From Burkholderia sp. USMB20 (GTDB taxonomy: Bacteria > Pseudomonadota > Gammaproteobacteria > Burkholderiales > Burkholderiaceae), in assembly GCF_000949135.2 (NCBI RefSeq), contig NZ_JTAN02000005.1, positions 310,001-374,000 of the forward strand: a stretch of 64,000 nucleotides of DNA, given 5' to 3'. This document shows, one piece after another, positions 51,841-61,089 of this stretch. The translations under genes and the position numbers were made by a program. A model generated the notes under the pieces. It saw nothing but the letters and a program-made list of their open reading frames with translations, made no database searches and was not told the origin of the DNA. The stretch's first letter is position 1; the number at the start of each line of letters is the position of its first letter.

Positions 51841-52812
51841 TTACGCGCCCCACACGTCCTTGAACACGCGCACCCAGTTCTCGCCCATGATCTTGCGGAT
51901 GCGCGACTCCTTCCAGCCGTGGCGTTCCATCGCCGCGGTCAGGTTCGGGAATTCGCCGATCGTGCGGATGCCGTCCGGGTTGATCACCTTGCCGAAGTTC
52001 GTCAGCTGGCGATAGCGGCCCTTGTCATGCGTCAGCATGTCGAAGAATTCTTTCGCGAAATCCTGCGTGAAGTCCGTGCCGATGCCGACCGCGTCTTCGC
52101 CGATCAGGTTCACGACGTAGTCGATCGCCTCGATGTAGTCGTCGATGTTCGCCTCGATGCCGCGCTTCAGGAACGGCGCGAACATCGTCACGCCGACGAA
52201 GCCGCCGGCGTCGGCGATTTCCTTCAACTGCGCGTCGCTCTTGTTGCGCGGATGTTCCTTCAGGCCCGACGGCAGGCAGTGCGAGTAGCACACCGGCTTC
52301 TTCGAGAACGCGATCGCTTCCGACGACGTGTTGCCGCCCACATGCGACAGGTCGACCATGATGCCGACGCGGTTCATTTCGGTGATCACTTCGCGGCCGA
52401 AGTCCGACAGGCCGCCGTCGCGCTCGTAGCAGCCGGTGCCGACCAGGTTCTGCGTGTTGTAGCAGAGCTGCACGACGCGCACGCCCATGTCGGCGAACGC
52501 CTCGATGTAGCCGAGGTTGTCCTCGAACGCATGCGCGTTCTGGAAGCCGAGGATGATCCCCGTCTTGCCTTCCTTCTTCGCGCGGAAGATGTCGTCGGTC
52601 GTGCGCACCAGCGTCAGCAGTTCGCCGTTCTCGCGGATCTTCTGCTTCATCACGCCGATGTTGTCGACGGTCTTGGTGAAGTTCTCCCACACCGATACCG
52701 TGCAGTTCGCGGCCGTGATGCCGCCCTTGCGCATGTCCTCGAACACCGGCTTCTCGAACTTCGAGATGTTCAGTCCGTCGATGATGATGCTGTCCTGATG
52801 CAGCGTGCTCAT
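51841..52812 (-). CDS. M19 (membrane dipeptidase)-like protein with altered metal site
   Basis: The 323-residue protein has the M19 barrel. Later metal ligands are kept in Val-Asp-Leu-Ser-His-Val-Gly and Tyr-Ser-His-Cys, and the catalytic-region Asp in Gly-Ile-Gly-Thr-Asp-Phe. The usual first pair, Asp-Gly-His-x-Asp, is replaced near residues 12-16 by Asp-Gly-Leu-Asn-Ile, so the His and Asp ligands are lost. It has no signal peptide. Orthologues accompany dgcAB in pseudomonads, so it probably serves the betaine pathway, not cell-wall dipeptide cleavage. The ATG has GAGAGG upstream. The gene is between glyA and the V4R-like gene. Confidence 0.85.
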   Translation of the reverse strand: MSTLHQDSIIIDGLNISKFEKPVFEDMRKGGITAANCTVSVWENFTKTVDNIGVMKQKIRENGELLTLVRTTDDIFRAKKEGKTGIILGFQNAHAFEDNLGYIEAFADMGVRVVQLCYNTQNLVGTGCYERDGGLSDFGREVITEMNRVGIMVDLSHVGGNTSSEAIAFSKKPVCYSHCLPSGLKEHPRNKSDAQLKEIADAGGFVGVTMFAPFLKRGIEANIDDYIEAIDYVVNLIGEDAVGIGTDFTQDFAKEFFDMLTHDKGRYRQLTNFGKVINPDGIRTIGEFPNLTAAMERHGWKESRIRKIMGENWVRVFKDVWGA

Positions 52813-52855
52813 ATCTGCCTCTCGCTCCAGTCTCTGCTGTATGTGGGGTCGTCGA

Positions 52856-54130
52856 TCAGTAAATCGGGAAGCGCTCGCAAAGCGCGAAAATCTCGCGGCG
52901 CACGCGCTGTTCGGTCGCGTGGTCGCCTTCGGGGTTCGCGCGCAGCGCGTCGAACACCTCGAGAATCAGGCGGCCGACTTCGCGGAACTCCGCGACGCCG
53001 AAGCCGCGCGTCGTGCCGGCCGGCGTGCCGAGACGGATGCCCGACGTGACGGTCGGCTTCTCGGTGTCGAACGGAATGCCGTTCTTGTTGCAGGTGATGC
53101 CCGCGCGCTCAAGCGCCTGCTCGACCGGCGCGCCCTTCAGGCCCTTCGGGCGCAGGTCGACCAGCAGCAGGTGGTTGTCGGTGCCGCCGGTGACGAGGTC
53201 GACGCCGCCCGCCTTCAGCACTTCGCCGAGGGCCTGCGCGTTCGCGAGCACGTTGTCGATGTAGGTCTTGAAGTCCGCATGCAGCACTTCGCCGAACGCG
53301 ACGGCCTTGCCGGCGATCACGTGCATCAGCGGGCCGCCCTGCAGGCCGGGGAACACGGCCGAGTTGATCTTCTTCGCGATCTCTTCGTCGTTGGTCAGCA
53401 CGAAGCCGCCGCGCGGGCCGCGCAGCGTCTTGTGCGTGGTCGACGTGACGACGTGCGCGTGCTCGACCGGATTCGCATGGCGGCCGGCGGCGATCACGCC
53501 CGCGATGTGCGCCATGTCGACCATCAGCTTCGCGCCGACGCTGTCGGCGATCGCACGGAAGCGGGCGAAGTCCAGCGCGCGCGGATATGCCGAGAAGCCG
53601 GCGATGATCAGGCTCGGCTTGTGCTCGTGCGCGAGTGCCTCGACCTGGTCGTAGTCGATCCGCATCGTGTCGCGGTTCACGCCGTACTGCACGGCGTTGA
53701 ACCACTTGCCCGACAGCGCCGGCTTCGCGCCGTGCGTCAGGTGGCCGCCGGCGTCCAGCGACATGCCGAGCACCGTGTCGCCCGGCTTCGCGAGCGCGAG
53801 CATCACCGAACCGTTCGCCTGCGCGCCCGAGTGCGGCTGCACGTTCGCATAGCCGGCGTTGAAGATCTGCTTCACGCGCTCGATCGCCAGCGCCTCCACC
53901 TCGTCCGCGAACTCGCAGCCGCCGTAGTAACGCTTGCCCGGATAGCCTTCCGCATACTTGTTGGTCAGCACCGAACCCTGGGCCTCCAGCACCGCGCGCG
54001 ACACGATGTTTTCCGACGCGATCAGCTCGACCTGCGACTGCTGGCGCTCGAGCTCCTTCAGGATGGCGCTGCGCACCGGCGCGTCGCGCTCGGCGAGGGG
54101 CTGCGAGAAGAAAGGCTGGGTGTTCGACAT
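52856..54130 (-). CDS. glyA: Serine hydroxymethyltransferase
   Basis: The 424-residue protein is a complete SHMT. The PLP lysine is in [14 protein letters not shown]. It also has the [13 protein letters not shown] motif and the late [10 protein letters not shown] motif. It interconverts glycine plus methylene-THF with serine. At the head of the betaine catabolic run it fits the last step, turning glycine and a one-carbon unit made by demethylation into serine. A housekeeping glyA is likely elsewhere in the genome. The run of same-strand genes below it suggests a long transcript or several, started in the gap shared with the GbdR-like gene. Confidence 0.95.
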   Translation of the reverse strand: MSNTQPFFSQPLAERDAPVRSAILKELERQQSQVELIASENIVSRAVLEAQGSVLTNKYAEGYPGKRYYGGCEFADEVEALAIERVKQIFNAGYANVQPHSGAQANGSVMLALAKPGDTVLGMSLDAGGHLTHGAKPALSGKWFNAVQYGVNRDTMRIDYDQVEALAHEHKPSLIIAGFSAYPRALDFARFRAIADSVGAKLMVDMAHIAGVIAAGRHANPVEHAHVVTSTTHKTLRGPRGGFVLTNDEEIAKKINSAVFPGLQGGPLMHVIAGKAVAFGEVLHADFKTYIDNVLANAQALGEVLKAGGVDLVTGGTDNHLLLVDLRPKGLKGAPVEQALERAGITCNKNGIPFDTEKPTVTSGIRLGTPAGTTRGFGVAEFREVGRLILEVFDALRANPEGDHATEQRVRREIFALCERFPIY

Positions 54131-54588
54131 AGTGCGTCCGTGACGAAGAATAAAGGGCGTGAAACCGAAGCTCGAGGCCCGCCGTACCTGGGTTTCCAGC
54201 GCATCCAGTGCAAGGCTGCCGACGGCTCTATTCTTGTCGTTCGGATTTTCGACGGATTGATGAATTTAGACGCGTTCTTTACCTTTTCCGCCATGCGCGT
54301 CCGTTTTGTACAAGTGACCGGTCGTGCTTTTTGGGATGACCAGGCAAGCCGGCGTGTGCAGTGAATTCGCGATTCACCGATGGACAGGCACTTCGCCGGT
54401 GCCTGTGCTGTGCTTCCCGGGTGCAGCGCGGCCCGCTTACGGTGCAGTGCAGCATCCGCCCCGCGCCCATACAACGTATGGAGCTAGGGTTTAGCCGTAT
54501 GGCACGGTTGTTGCGCTCGCTCCCACAATACGGCAGCCCGATCCGTGCCTCGGGCTAAAAGCTATTAGAGATTCAAGGAACGCTCCCC
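54131..54588. other. 458 bp divergent regulatory region between glyA and the GbdR-like gene
   Basis: No gene is supported here. The region is lower in GC than its surroundings near 54230-54310 and should hold both promoters and the activator sites. I could not identify a clear GbdR binding motif by eye. Confidence 0.5.
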
Positions 54589-55614
54589 ATGTCGCCCGAC
54601 CGCACAGCGTCGCTGTCCCACTTCGCGTTCATGCCTTTACCGAACTTCACGATGATCGCGTTCACCAATGCGATCGAGGTGCTTCGGATGGCGAACTACC
54701 TGAGCGGCCAGCCGCTCTACCGCTGGTCGATCATCAGCCCGGACGGCGGCCCGGTCACGGCGAGCAATGGCCTCACGGTCGACACGGGCCCGGCCGAGTG
54801 CGTCGGGCAGCCGGATATCGTATTCGTGTGCGGCGGCGTCGACGTGCAGCGCGCGACCACGCCCGCCCATCTGTCGACGCTGCGCCGCTTCGCGCGTTCG
54901 GGCATTCCGCTCGGCAGCCTGTGCACGGGCACCTATGCGCTCGCGAAGTCGGGGCTGCTCGCGGGCTACGCGTGCGCGATCCACTGGGAAAACATGTCGG
55001 CGCTGAAGGAAGAGTTTCCGGACACGCGCTTCCTGAAGGAACTGTTCGTGGTCGACCGCGATCGCATCACGTGCACGGGCGGCGTCGCGCCGCTCGACAT
55101 GATGCTGAACCTGATCGCCGCGCGGATAGGCACGCCGCGCGTCACGCAGATCGCCGAGCAGTTCATCGTCGAACACGTGCGCGACACGAGCGCGCAACAG
55201 CGAATGCCGCTCGTCGCGCGGCTCGGCTCGGCGAACAAGTCGCTGTTCGAAGTGATTTCGCTGATGGAGAACAACATCGAGGAACCGCTGTCGCGCGAGG
55301 AGCTCGCGCGGCTCGCGAACATGTCGCAGCGGCAGCTGCAGCGCCTGTTCCGCGAACACCTCGGGATGACGCCCACGCACTATTACCTGACGCTGCGGCT
55401 GCGCCGCGCACGCGAGCTGCTGCTGCAGACCGACATGTCGATCATGCACATCACGATGGCGTGCGGCTTCCAGTCGGCGTGCCACTTCAGCAAGAGCTAT
55501 CGCGATGCGTTCGGCGTCGCGCCGACGCGCGAACGCCGCAAGCAGGTCGCGCCGCTCGCGCAGGGCGCGGCGGCATCCGCGCCGGCGTTTCCGGCGCATG
55601 TGATTCATGCGTGA
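54589..55614 (+). CDS. gbdR: GbdR-like AraC-family activator of glycine betaine catabolism
   Basis: The 341-residue product has an N-terminal DJ-1/PfpI domain (about 10-195; Leu-Cys-Thr-Gly-Thr-Tyr-Ala elbow) and a C-terminal AraC domain (about 225-325) with Leu-Ala-Asn-Met-Ser-Gln-Arg-Gln-Leu-Gln-Arg-Leu-Phe and Cys-Gly-Phe-Gln-Ser-Ala-Cys-His-Phe-Ser. GbdR responds to betaine and dimethylglycine and activates gbc, dgc and related genes in Pseudomonas. Sequence type and divergence from the glyA-dgc-gbc run make this the local equivalent. The tail is Ala/Pro-rich. An A/T-flanked hairpin follows within 20 bp of the stop. Confidence 0.88.
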   Translation: MSPDRTASLSHFAFMPLPNFTMIAFTNAIEVLRMANYLSGQPLYRWSIISPDGGPVTASNGLTVDTGPAECVGQPDIVFVCGGVDVQRATTPAHLSTLRRFARSGIPLGSLCTGTYALAKSGLLAGYACAIHWENMSALKEEFPDTRFLKELFVVDRDRITCTGGVAPLDMMLNLIAARIGTPRVTQIAEQFIVEHVRDTSAQQRMPLVARLGSANKSLFEVISLMENNIEEPLSREELARLANMSQRQLQRLFREHLGMTPTHYYLTLRLRRARELLLQTDMSIMHITMACGFQSACHFSKSYRDAFGVAPTRERRKQVAPLAQGAAASAPAFPAHVIHA

Positions 55615-55631
55615 CGCACGAGTCGCGCGAT

Positions 55632-55661
55632 AAAAAAAAGCGGCCTCGAAGGCCGCTTTTT
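55632..55661. terminator. Bidirectional terminator after gbdR
   Basis: An 8-bp stem (AGCGGCCT and its complement, three-base loop) is flanked by a run of eight A on the left and five T on the right. It sits between two convergent genes. Confidence 0.92.
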
Positions 55662-55669
55662 GCTGGTGC

Positions 55670-57082
55670 TTACGATCCCCACACCTGCATTTCGTCGAGC
55701 GAGTACCCCCACTGCGTCGCCCGCTTCGTACCGAGCATCCGCACGTAACGCCCCTGCGCATTCAGGTTCGGCAACGTGACGTGACCGTACGACACGCCGT
55801 TGTTCGTCGAGTAGACCGTCGTCCAGTTCGCGTTGTCGTTCGACGTCTGGATCTGGTACACGAGCGCGCCCGCGTCCCAGTAGAGATCGACGCTGCTGAT
55901 CTTCTTCACCGCGCCGAGATCGACGGAGATCCATTGCGGATCGACGCCCGCGCCTTCCGGCGAATCCCAGCGCGTGCTGGTCGTGTTGCCGTCGAACGCC
56001 TTGTCCGCCGTCAGCGATGTGTTGTAGCTCGCCGACGCGGCAGCCGGCCGCCCTTGCGACAGCAGCGTCGGCTGCGCGGCGGCCGGGCCGCCGTAGTAGC
56101 TCGAGCCGAGCTTCGCCTTGGTCGTGTCCGCGTTCACGCCGAACTGCGACAGGCTCCAGCGCTGGCCGGTCGTCACGTCGCCGACGTAGAGCTGGTAGCC
56201 GCCCGCCGTCGTCGACGAGAAGAACACGTAGTTCGTGCCGGTCACCGGCGCCGGATCCGAGTTGTTGCTCACGCAGTCGTTGATCGGCAGCGCGTTCGGC
56301 GTCGATGCCGGGTCCGCGGTCTTCGTGTAGATCTGGTCCGCGCCGCCGCTATCCTTCCAGCGTGCATAGAACACCATGCCGTCGCCGCGTACGATCGGAT
56401 AGTAGGTCTGCAGACCGGCCGGATGATCGAACGTGGCGGTCGCGCCGGTCGCGATCGTGCGCTTCATCAGCCCCATGTTCGAGCCGGTGCCCGTCGCGTA
56501 GTAGACGGCGCTCGCGTCCGGCGCGAGGAACGGCATCGAGTATTCGGCGCCGGCCGGTGCGTTCGTCAGGCTCACGACCGACGTGAACACCGGGCCCGCG
56601 CTCGTGTACGACAGCGTGCCCTGCTTCACGTCGCCGTTCTGCTTGAACACGAGCGTCTTGCCGTCGGCGCTGAATTTCGGATCTTCGTTGCGCGTCGCGC
56701 CGGTGCTGTTCGTCAGGTTGACGGGCGGCGTGCCGGCGCCGAGCTGCAGCATGAACACGTTCCATGCGCCGTTGCTGATGCCCATGAACGCGAGCCACTT
56801 GCCGTCGGGGCTGAACACGCCGTTCATCGGATCGGTGATGCCCCAGCTGCTCTTGCTCAGCTGCGTGAGCGTATGGGCCGAAAAATCGTACAGGAACAGC
56901 TGGCTCGTGCCGTCGCCGTAGTTGACGTAGCTGTGATAGACGAGCTTGCCGGTCAGCGCCGCGGGAAACGACGCGTTGGATTGAGTCGGAGGATTGCTGA
57001 TGCAGGCCGCTTCGGCGGCACCACTGGACAGGTTGAGAGCGATGCCGGCCACGAGGCCCGCAGCGAGGAACTTCGATTTCAC
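55670..57082 (-). CDS. Secreted TolB-like beta-propeller protein with C-terminal discoidin (F5/8C) domain
   Basis: The 470-residue protein has a signal peptide (about 1-27), then PD40/TolB-like propeller repeats with the motif Phe-Ser-Pro-Asp-Gly-Lys-Trp-Leu-Ala-Phe and Phe-Ser-Ala-Asp-Gly-Lys-Thr-Leu-Val (about 40-320). A discoidin/F5-8C carbohydrate- or lipid-binding domain follows (about 335-470), with Asp-Lys-Ala-Phe-Asp-Gly-Asn-Thr-x-Ser-x-Trp and Gly-Arg-Tyr-Val-Arg-Met. The GTG at 57082 has GGAAG eight bases upstream. The gene is alone, convergent with gbdR. Function is unknown. Extracellular binding to glycans is the most likely use of the second domain. Confidence 0.82.
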   Translation of the reverse strand: MKSKFLAAGLVAGIALNLSSGAAEAACISNPPTQSNASFPAALTGKLVYHSYVNYGDGTSQLFLYDFSAHTLTQLSKSSWGITDPMNGVFSPDGKWLAFMGISNGAWNVFMLQLGAGTPPVNLTNSTGATRNEDPKFSADGKTLVFKQNGDVKQGTLSYTSAGPVFTSVVSLTNAPAGAEYSMPFLAPDASAVYYATGTGSNMGLMKRTIATGATATFDHPAGLQTYYPIVRGDGMVFYARWKDSGGADQIYTKTADPASTPNALPINDCVSNNSDPAPVTGTNYVFFSSTTAGGYQLYVGDVTTGQRWSLSQFGVNADTTKAKLGSSYYGGPAAAQPTLLSQGRPAAASASYNTSLTADKAFDGNTTSTRWDSPEGAGVDPQWISVDLGAVKKISSVDLYWDAGALVYQIQTSNDNANWTTVYSTNNGVSYGHVTLPNLNAQGRYVRMLGTKRATQWGYSLDEMQVWGS

Positions 57083-57365
57083 GCTGATTGCTTCCGGGAA
57101 AGGTAGGGACGGAGCGGCCCGGGTCCCGCACACGGTGCACGGGGTTCACGGGTCCGCCATCGGAGGGCGCGAACTCGGTATCGATCACGCATCGGGAATG
57201 AAACTTGCGCAGAATGCCTGCTCGCTCGTCTGAAGAAAAGGCTCAAAGTGAGTCGAAAACAACCGGATCAGCGACAGGCGCATCAGCGTTTGAGGGCGGG
57301 ATTGAACGCGGCGGAGGCCGTGCTACTCTTTTTTCACGACGGCCGCGATCGGCCGGAGGGCAGGC

Positions 57366-58787
57366 ATGAAGCGTTATGCGGCGCTGGCTCAGACGATTGG
57401 CGACGCGATCCGGCGTGGCGACCTCGGGCCCGGCGCGCGTATCCCGACCGTGCGCGCAGCGTGCCGCGCTTACCGTGTAAGTCCATCCACCGTGTTTCGC
57501 GCGTACTACAAGCTCGAAAGCGAGGGCCTGATCACCGCGCGTGCGCGCTCCGGATATTTCGTTGCGAACCTGGATGACAAGCGCGTGCGCGCGGGTCACG
57601 ACACCCCGCGCAAACCGGCTGCGCCGCAGGCCGGCGACAACGATGTGCTGTTCCGCTTGCTCGACTCGCTCAAATTCGACGACATCGTGCCGCTGGGTTC
57701 CGCATTCGCGAGCTATTCGCTGTTTCCGATGAGCAGCCTGTGGCGGTATGCGGCGGCGGCGGCCCGCAACATGGACCGCGCGAAACTGCTGGCCGGACTG
57801 CCGCCCGGCCATGAAGCGCTGCGCCGCCAGATCGCACTGCGCTACCTGAACGCGGGCGCGTCATTGCCGATGGAAGAGATCGTCATCACGACCGGCGCGG
57901 CCGAAGCGCTGACGCTGAGCCTGCAGGCGCTCACGCGCCCCGGCGACATCGTCGCGATCGAACGTCCGGCCTACCACGCGGTACTGCAGGCCGTGCGGCG
58001 GCTGCATCTGAAGGCCATCGAAATTCCGGTGGATCCGCGCACCGGCCTCGATCTCGATGCGCTCGCCGACGCGCTCGACACGCATCCGGTGCGCGCCTGC
58101 TGGTTCATGACCTCGTTCCACAACCCGACCGGCGCGACGCTGCCCGACGAGCGCAAGCGCGCGCTGATCGACCTGCTCGCGTCGCACCGCGTGCCGCTGA
58201 TCGAGGACGACGTGTTCGGCGAACTGCACTTCGGCCCGACGCCCACGCGGCCCGCGAAGCTGTACGACGAAAGCGGGCTGGTGCTGCATTGCGGTTCGTT
58301 CTCGAAGTGCCTCGCCCCCGGTTTCCGGGTCGGCTGGGTCGCGGCCGGACGCTACGTGAAGCAGATCAGGCAGGTGAAGAACGCGAGCGCGCCGGCGGCC
58401 GACGTGCCCGCGCAGATGGCTGTATCCCGCTACCTGCTCAACGGCGCGTACGACCGCTTCCTGCGCAGGCTCCGCCGCAACCTGGCGGCGCACCAGGCAC
58501 AGATGCTGGCGGCCGTCCGCGCGTACTTCCCGCCCGACACGGCGGTGCATGCCCCGCGCGGCGGGTATTTCCTGTGGATCGAATTGCCGCCGCACGTGGA
58601 TGCGATGCGGTTGTTCGGCGACGCGATGAAAAACGGCGTCAGCCTCGCGCCCGGGCCGATTTTTTCCATGACGGGCGCCTTTCACCGCTACGTCCGGCTG
58701 AACTACGGCCGGCCGTGGACCCCTGCCGTCGAGGACGCGATGCAGACCCTCGGGACGCTCGCGCGGCGGCAACGACAGACGAGGTAG
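57366..58787 (+). CDS. MocR-family regulator (GntR helix-turn-helix fused to class I aminotransferase)
   Basis: The 473-residue product starts with a GntR winged helix (about 1-68; Ile-Pro-Thr-Val-Arg and Ser-Pro-Ser-Thr-Val-Phe-Arg-Ala-Tyr). An aminotransferase-like domain follows with the PLP lysine K314 (Gly-Ser-Phe-Ser-Lys) and the Asn-Pro-Thr-Gly motif at 253-256. MocR proteins use PLP or a PLP adduct to control vitamin B6, GABA, taurine or other amine genes. The target is unknown. The ATG has GGAGGG upstream. The gene starts eight bases before no further conserved gene; the small zinc-ribbon gene follows at once, which may be its partner transcript. Confidence 0.88.
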   Translation: MKRYAALAQTIGDAIRRGDLGPGARIPTVRAACRAYRVSPSTVFRAYYKLESEGLITARARSGYFVANLDDKRVRAGHDTPRKPAAPQAGDNDVLFRLLDSLKFDDIVPLGSAFASYSLFPMSSLWRYAAAAARNMDRAKLLAGLPPGHEALRRQIALRYLNAGASLPMEEIVITTGAAEALTLSLQALTRPGDIVAIERPAYHAVLQAVRRLHLKAIEIPVDPRTGLDLDALADALDTHPVRACWFMTSFHNPTGATLPDERKRALIDLLASHRVPLIEDDVFGELHFGPTPTRPAKLYDESGLVLHCGSFSKCLAPGFRVGWVAAGRYVKQIRQVKNASAPAADVPAQMAVSRYLLNGAYDRFLRRLRRNLAAHQAQMLAAVRAYFPPDTAVHAPRGGYFLWIELPPHVDAMRLFGDAMKNGVSLAPGPIFSMTGAFHRYVRLNYGRPWTPAVEDAMQTLGTLARRQRQTR

Positions 58788-58795
58788 CAACGACC

Positions 58796-59614
58796 ATGCA
58801 AGTCCTGCCCATCCGGAAAGTCCGCACGCGCGACACGTTGCGCGGCGCACTGAACCTGCGCGCCGAGCCGCGCGATGCCGTCAGCCAGCGCTGCCGGCAA
58901 TGCGGCTTCATGGCATTCCGCGCCACCGAGCAATGCCCCGTCTGCGGACTCGGGGACTGGCCGTTCGCGCCGCTGCGCGAATCGAGCGAATCGAGCGACC
59001 AGAGCAACCGGAGCGACGAAGCGCAGGCCGCTCCTCCGCACGACGCGCTCCCCGTCCCGACATGGTCGTCGCGCATCGGCGCCGCGGTGCGCAGCGCGGC
59101 GATCCGGCGGCCGAGCGCGTCGAGCGCGCCGCTGCTGAGCATCCTGACCCTCGTGCTGCTGGTCGGCGGCTATGTGACGTTCGACCGGACGTGCAAGGCC
59201 GACCCGGTCTGCCGCGGCCAGGGCGCGCCGGCGCCAGCGGCAAACGACGCCAGTCTGCATGCGGCCGACGCCCAGACGTTGCCGGTCGTGCCCGCGCCCG
59301 TCTATGCATTTCATCCGGCCGACCACCCGGCGCTCGACACCGACCGGCTTGCCGCCGCCGACCGGCTGGACGCAACCGATCGAGCAGGCTATGCCGGCAC
59401 GAGCCGGCACATGACCGGACGCACGGCAACCACGGTCGCGCGGCACGCACCGGCGGTGCGCGCGCGCAGCGGTACTCGCGTCGTCAACTGGAAAGGCGGC
59501 GCTACCGCGACGCGACACGCGCACGCGATCCGCCGCGTGAGCCTGCATACGCGCCACGGTCGGCGCGCGACGGCAAGCGCGACCCAAGTGGCCATGGTCT
59601 ATCGCGCGCACTGA
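58796..59614 (+). CDS. Zinc-ribbon protein with one membrane span and basic disordered tail
   Basis: The 272-residue product is not of a family I recognise. It has a zinc ribbon with Cys33-x-x-Cys36 and Cys47-x-x-Cys50, an acidic Ser/Glu linker (61-80), one membrane segment (about 110-129) and a long C-terminal region rich in Ala, Thr, Arg and His (about 190-272). Whether the ribbon is in the cytoplasm depends on topology, which the basic flank before the span favours. The ATG at 58796 lies eight bases after the MocR stop, with GAGG about ten bases upstream. It may be co-transcribed with that regulator. Confidence 0.65.
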   Translation: MQVLPIRKVRTRDTLRGALNLRAEPRDAVSQRCRQCGFMAFRATEQCPVCGLGDWPFAPLRESSESSDQSNRSDEAQAAPPHDALPVPTWSSRIGAAVRSAAIRRPSASSAPLLSILTLVLLVGGYVTFDRTCKADPVCRGQGAPAPAANDASLHAADAQTLPVVPAPVYAFHPADHPALDTDRLAAADRLDATDRAGYAGTSRHMTGRTATTVARHAPAVRARSGTRVVNWKGGATATRHAHAIRRVSLHTRHGRRATASATQVAMVYRAH

Positions 59615-59835
59615 GCGCCGGGCGCGCCGGAATTCGGCGCGATCGCGGCCGCGATGCTGTCGTACGGGATCGCCGCATACGACTCGAAGCGCAAGCCGGC
59701 GAGCGTCCGGCCGTTCGTGTCGGCGTTCGGCAGCCGGTTGGTCGCGGCGATCGGTCTCGTGCCGCACGCCATATCGCAGCAATCGCGGGCCGCAGCGATC
59801 AGGGTTCGCCTGCGCCGGCAGCGCCCGCCCACAGC

Positions 59836-59872
59836 AAAAACGGGCGGCACCGTTTCCGGTACCGCCCGTTTC
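59836..59872 (-). terminator. Terminator after fdhA
   Basis: A 12-bp stem with one mismatch (arms 59841-59852 and 59857-59868) is followed on the minus strand by five T residues. It lies 21 bp past the fdhA stop. On the plus strand the T-run is shorter, so it may also help end the zinc-ribbon gene. Confidence 0.85.
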
Positions 59873-59892
59873 ATGTTCCGCCCGTTCGTGCG

Positions 59893-61089
59893 TCAGGCCG
59901 CCAGCAAGCCGTGCGGATCGATCACGAATTTGCGCGGCGCGCCGCCGTCGAACTTCTTGTAGCCTTCCGGCGCCTGATCGAGCGAGATCACCTCGACGTT
60001 GACGATCTTCGCGATCGGCAGACGGTCGAACAGGATGGCCTGCATCAGGTTGCGGTTGTACTTCAGCACCGGCGTCTGGCCCGTGAAGAACGAATGCGAC
60101 TTCGCCCAGCCGAGGCCGAAGCGGATGCTCAGGCTGCCGTGCTGCGCGGCCTTGTCCTTCGCGCCCGGATCGTCCGTCACGTACAGGCCCGGAATGCCGA
60201 TCGCGCCGGCAGGACGCGTGATTTCCATCAGCGAGTTCAGCACCGTCGCGGGCGCTTCCTCCGAATGGCCCGACGAACCGTGGCCGTGCGCCTCGAAGCC
60301 GACGCAGTCGACCGCGCAGTCGATCTCCGGCACGCCGAGGATCTGCTCGATCTGCTCGCCGAGCGACGCGTCCTTCGACAGGTCGACCGTCTCGAAGCCC
60401 ATCGCCCGCGCGTGCGCGAGGCGTTCCGCGTTCATGTCGCCGACGATCGTGACCGCCGCGCCGAGCAGGCGCGCCGATGCGGCCGCCGCCATCCCGACCG
60501 GGCCCGCGCCCGCGATGTAGACCGTCGAGCCCGGCTTCACGCCCGCGCTCACCGCGCCGTGATAACCGGTCGGCAGAATGTCGGACAGGCAGGTCAGGTC
60601 GCGGATCTTCGCCATCGCCTGGTCGCGGTCCGGGAATTTCAGCAGGTTGAAGTCGGCGTACGGCACGAGCACGTACTCGGCCTGGCCGCCGATCCAGCCG
60701 CCCATGTCGACGTAGCCGTATGCGCCGCCGGCTCGCGACGGATTCACGTTCAGGCACACGCCCGTATGCGTGTCCTTGCACATCGCGCAGCGGCCGCACG
60801 CGACGTTGAAGGGCACCGACACGAGATCGCCGATCTTCAGCGTCTCGACGTCGCGGCCCACCTCGACCACTTCGCCCGTGATCTCGTGACCGAGCACGAG
60901 GCCGATCGGCGCGGTCGTGCGGCCGCGCACCATGTGCTGGTCGGAACCGCAGATGTTCGTGCTGACCACTTTCAGGATCACGCCGTGGCCGATCGCGCGG
61001 CCGGTCGGATCGACCATCTTCGGATAATCGATCTTCTGAACTTCGACCTTGCCCGGCCCAAGATAGACGACACCTCGATTGCTGCTCAT
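59893..61089 (-). CDS. fdhA: Glutathione-independent formaldehyde dehydrogenase
   Basis: The 398-residue zinc dehydrogenase has the catalytic zinc motifs Asn-Ile-Cys-Gly-Ser-Asp and Gly-His-Glu, the structural-zinc cluster Cys-Gly-Arg-Cys-Ala-Met-Cys, and the NAD motif Gly-Ala-Gly-Pro-Val-Gly. Length and the Pro-Phe-Asn-Val-Ala-Cys-Gly context match the tight-NAD formaldehyde dismutase/dehydrogenase of Pseudomonas putida. It oxidises formaldehyde to formate. Three demethylations from betaine to glycine release formaldehyde, so its place near dgc/gbc makes sense. The start ATG has GGAGA about eight bases upstream. Tandem repeats lie in its leader. Confidence 0.93.
   Translation of the reverse strand: MSSNRGVVYLGPGKVEVQKIDYPKMVDPTGRAIGHGVILKVVSTNICGSDQHMVRGRTTAPIGLVLGHEITGEVVEVGRDVETLKIGDLVSVPFNVACGRCAMCKDTHTGVCLNVNPSRAGGAYGYVDMGGWIGGQAEYVLVPYADFNLLKFPDRDQAMAKIRDLTCLSDILPTGYHGAVSAGVKPGSTVYIAGAGPVGMAAAASARLLGAAVTIVGDMNAERLAHARAMGFETVDLSKDASLGEQIEQILGVPEIDCAVDCVGFEAHGHGSSGHSEEAPATVLNSLMEITRPAGAIGIPGLYVTDDPGAKDKAAQHGSLSIRFGLGWAKSHSFFTGQTPVLKYNRNLMQAILFDRLPIAKIVNVEVISLDQAPEGYKKFDGGAPRKFVIDPHGLLAA

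Noticed and set aside
54131-54588. Glycine riboswitch before glyA
   Set aside because: No paired aptamer-like structure or conserved core was recognisable, and the glyA leader appears too short and unstructured.
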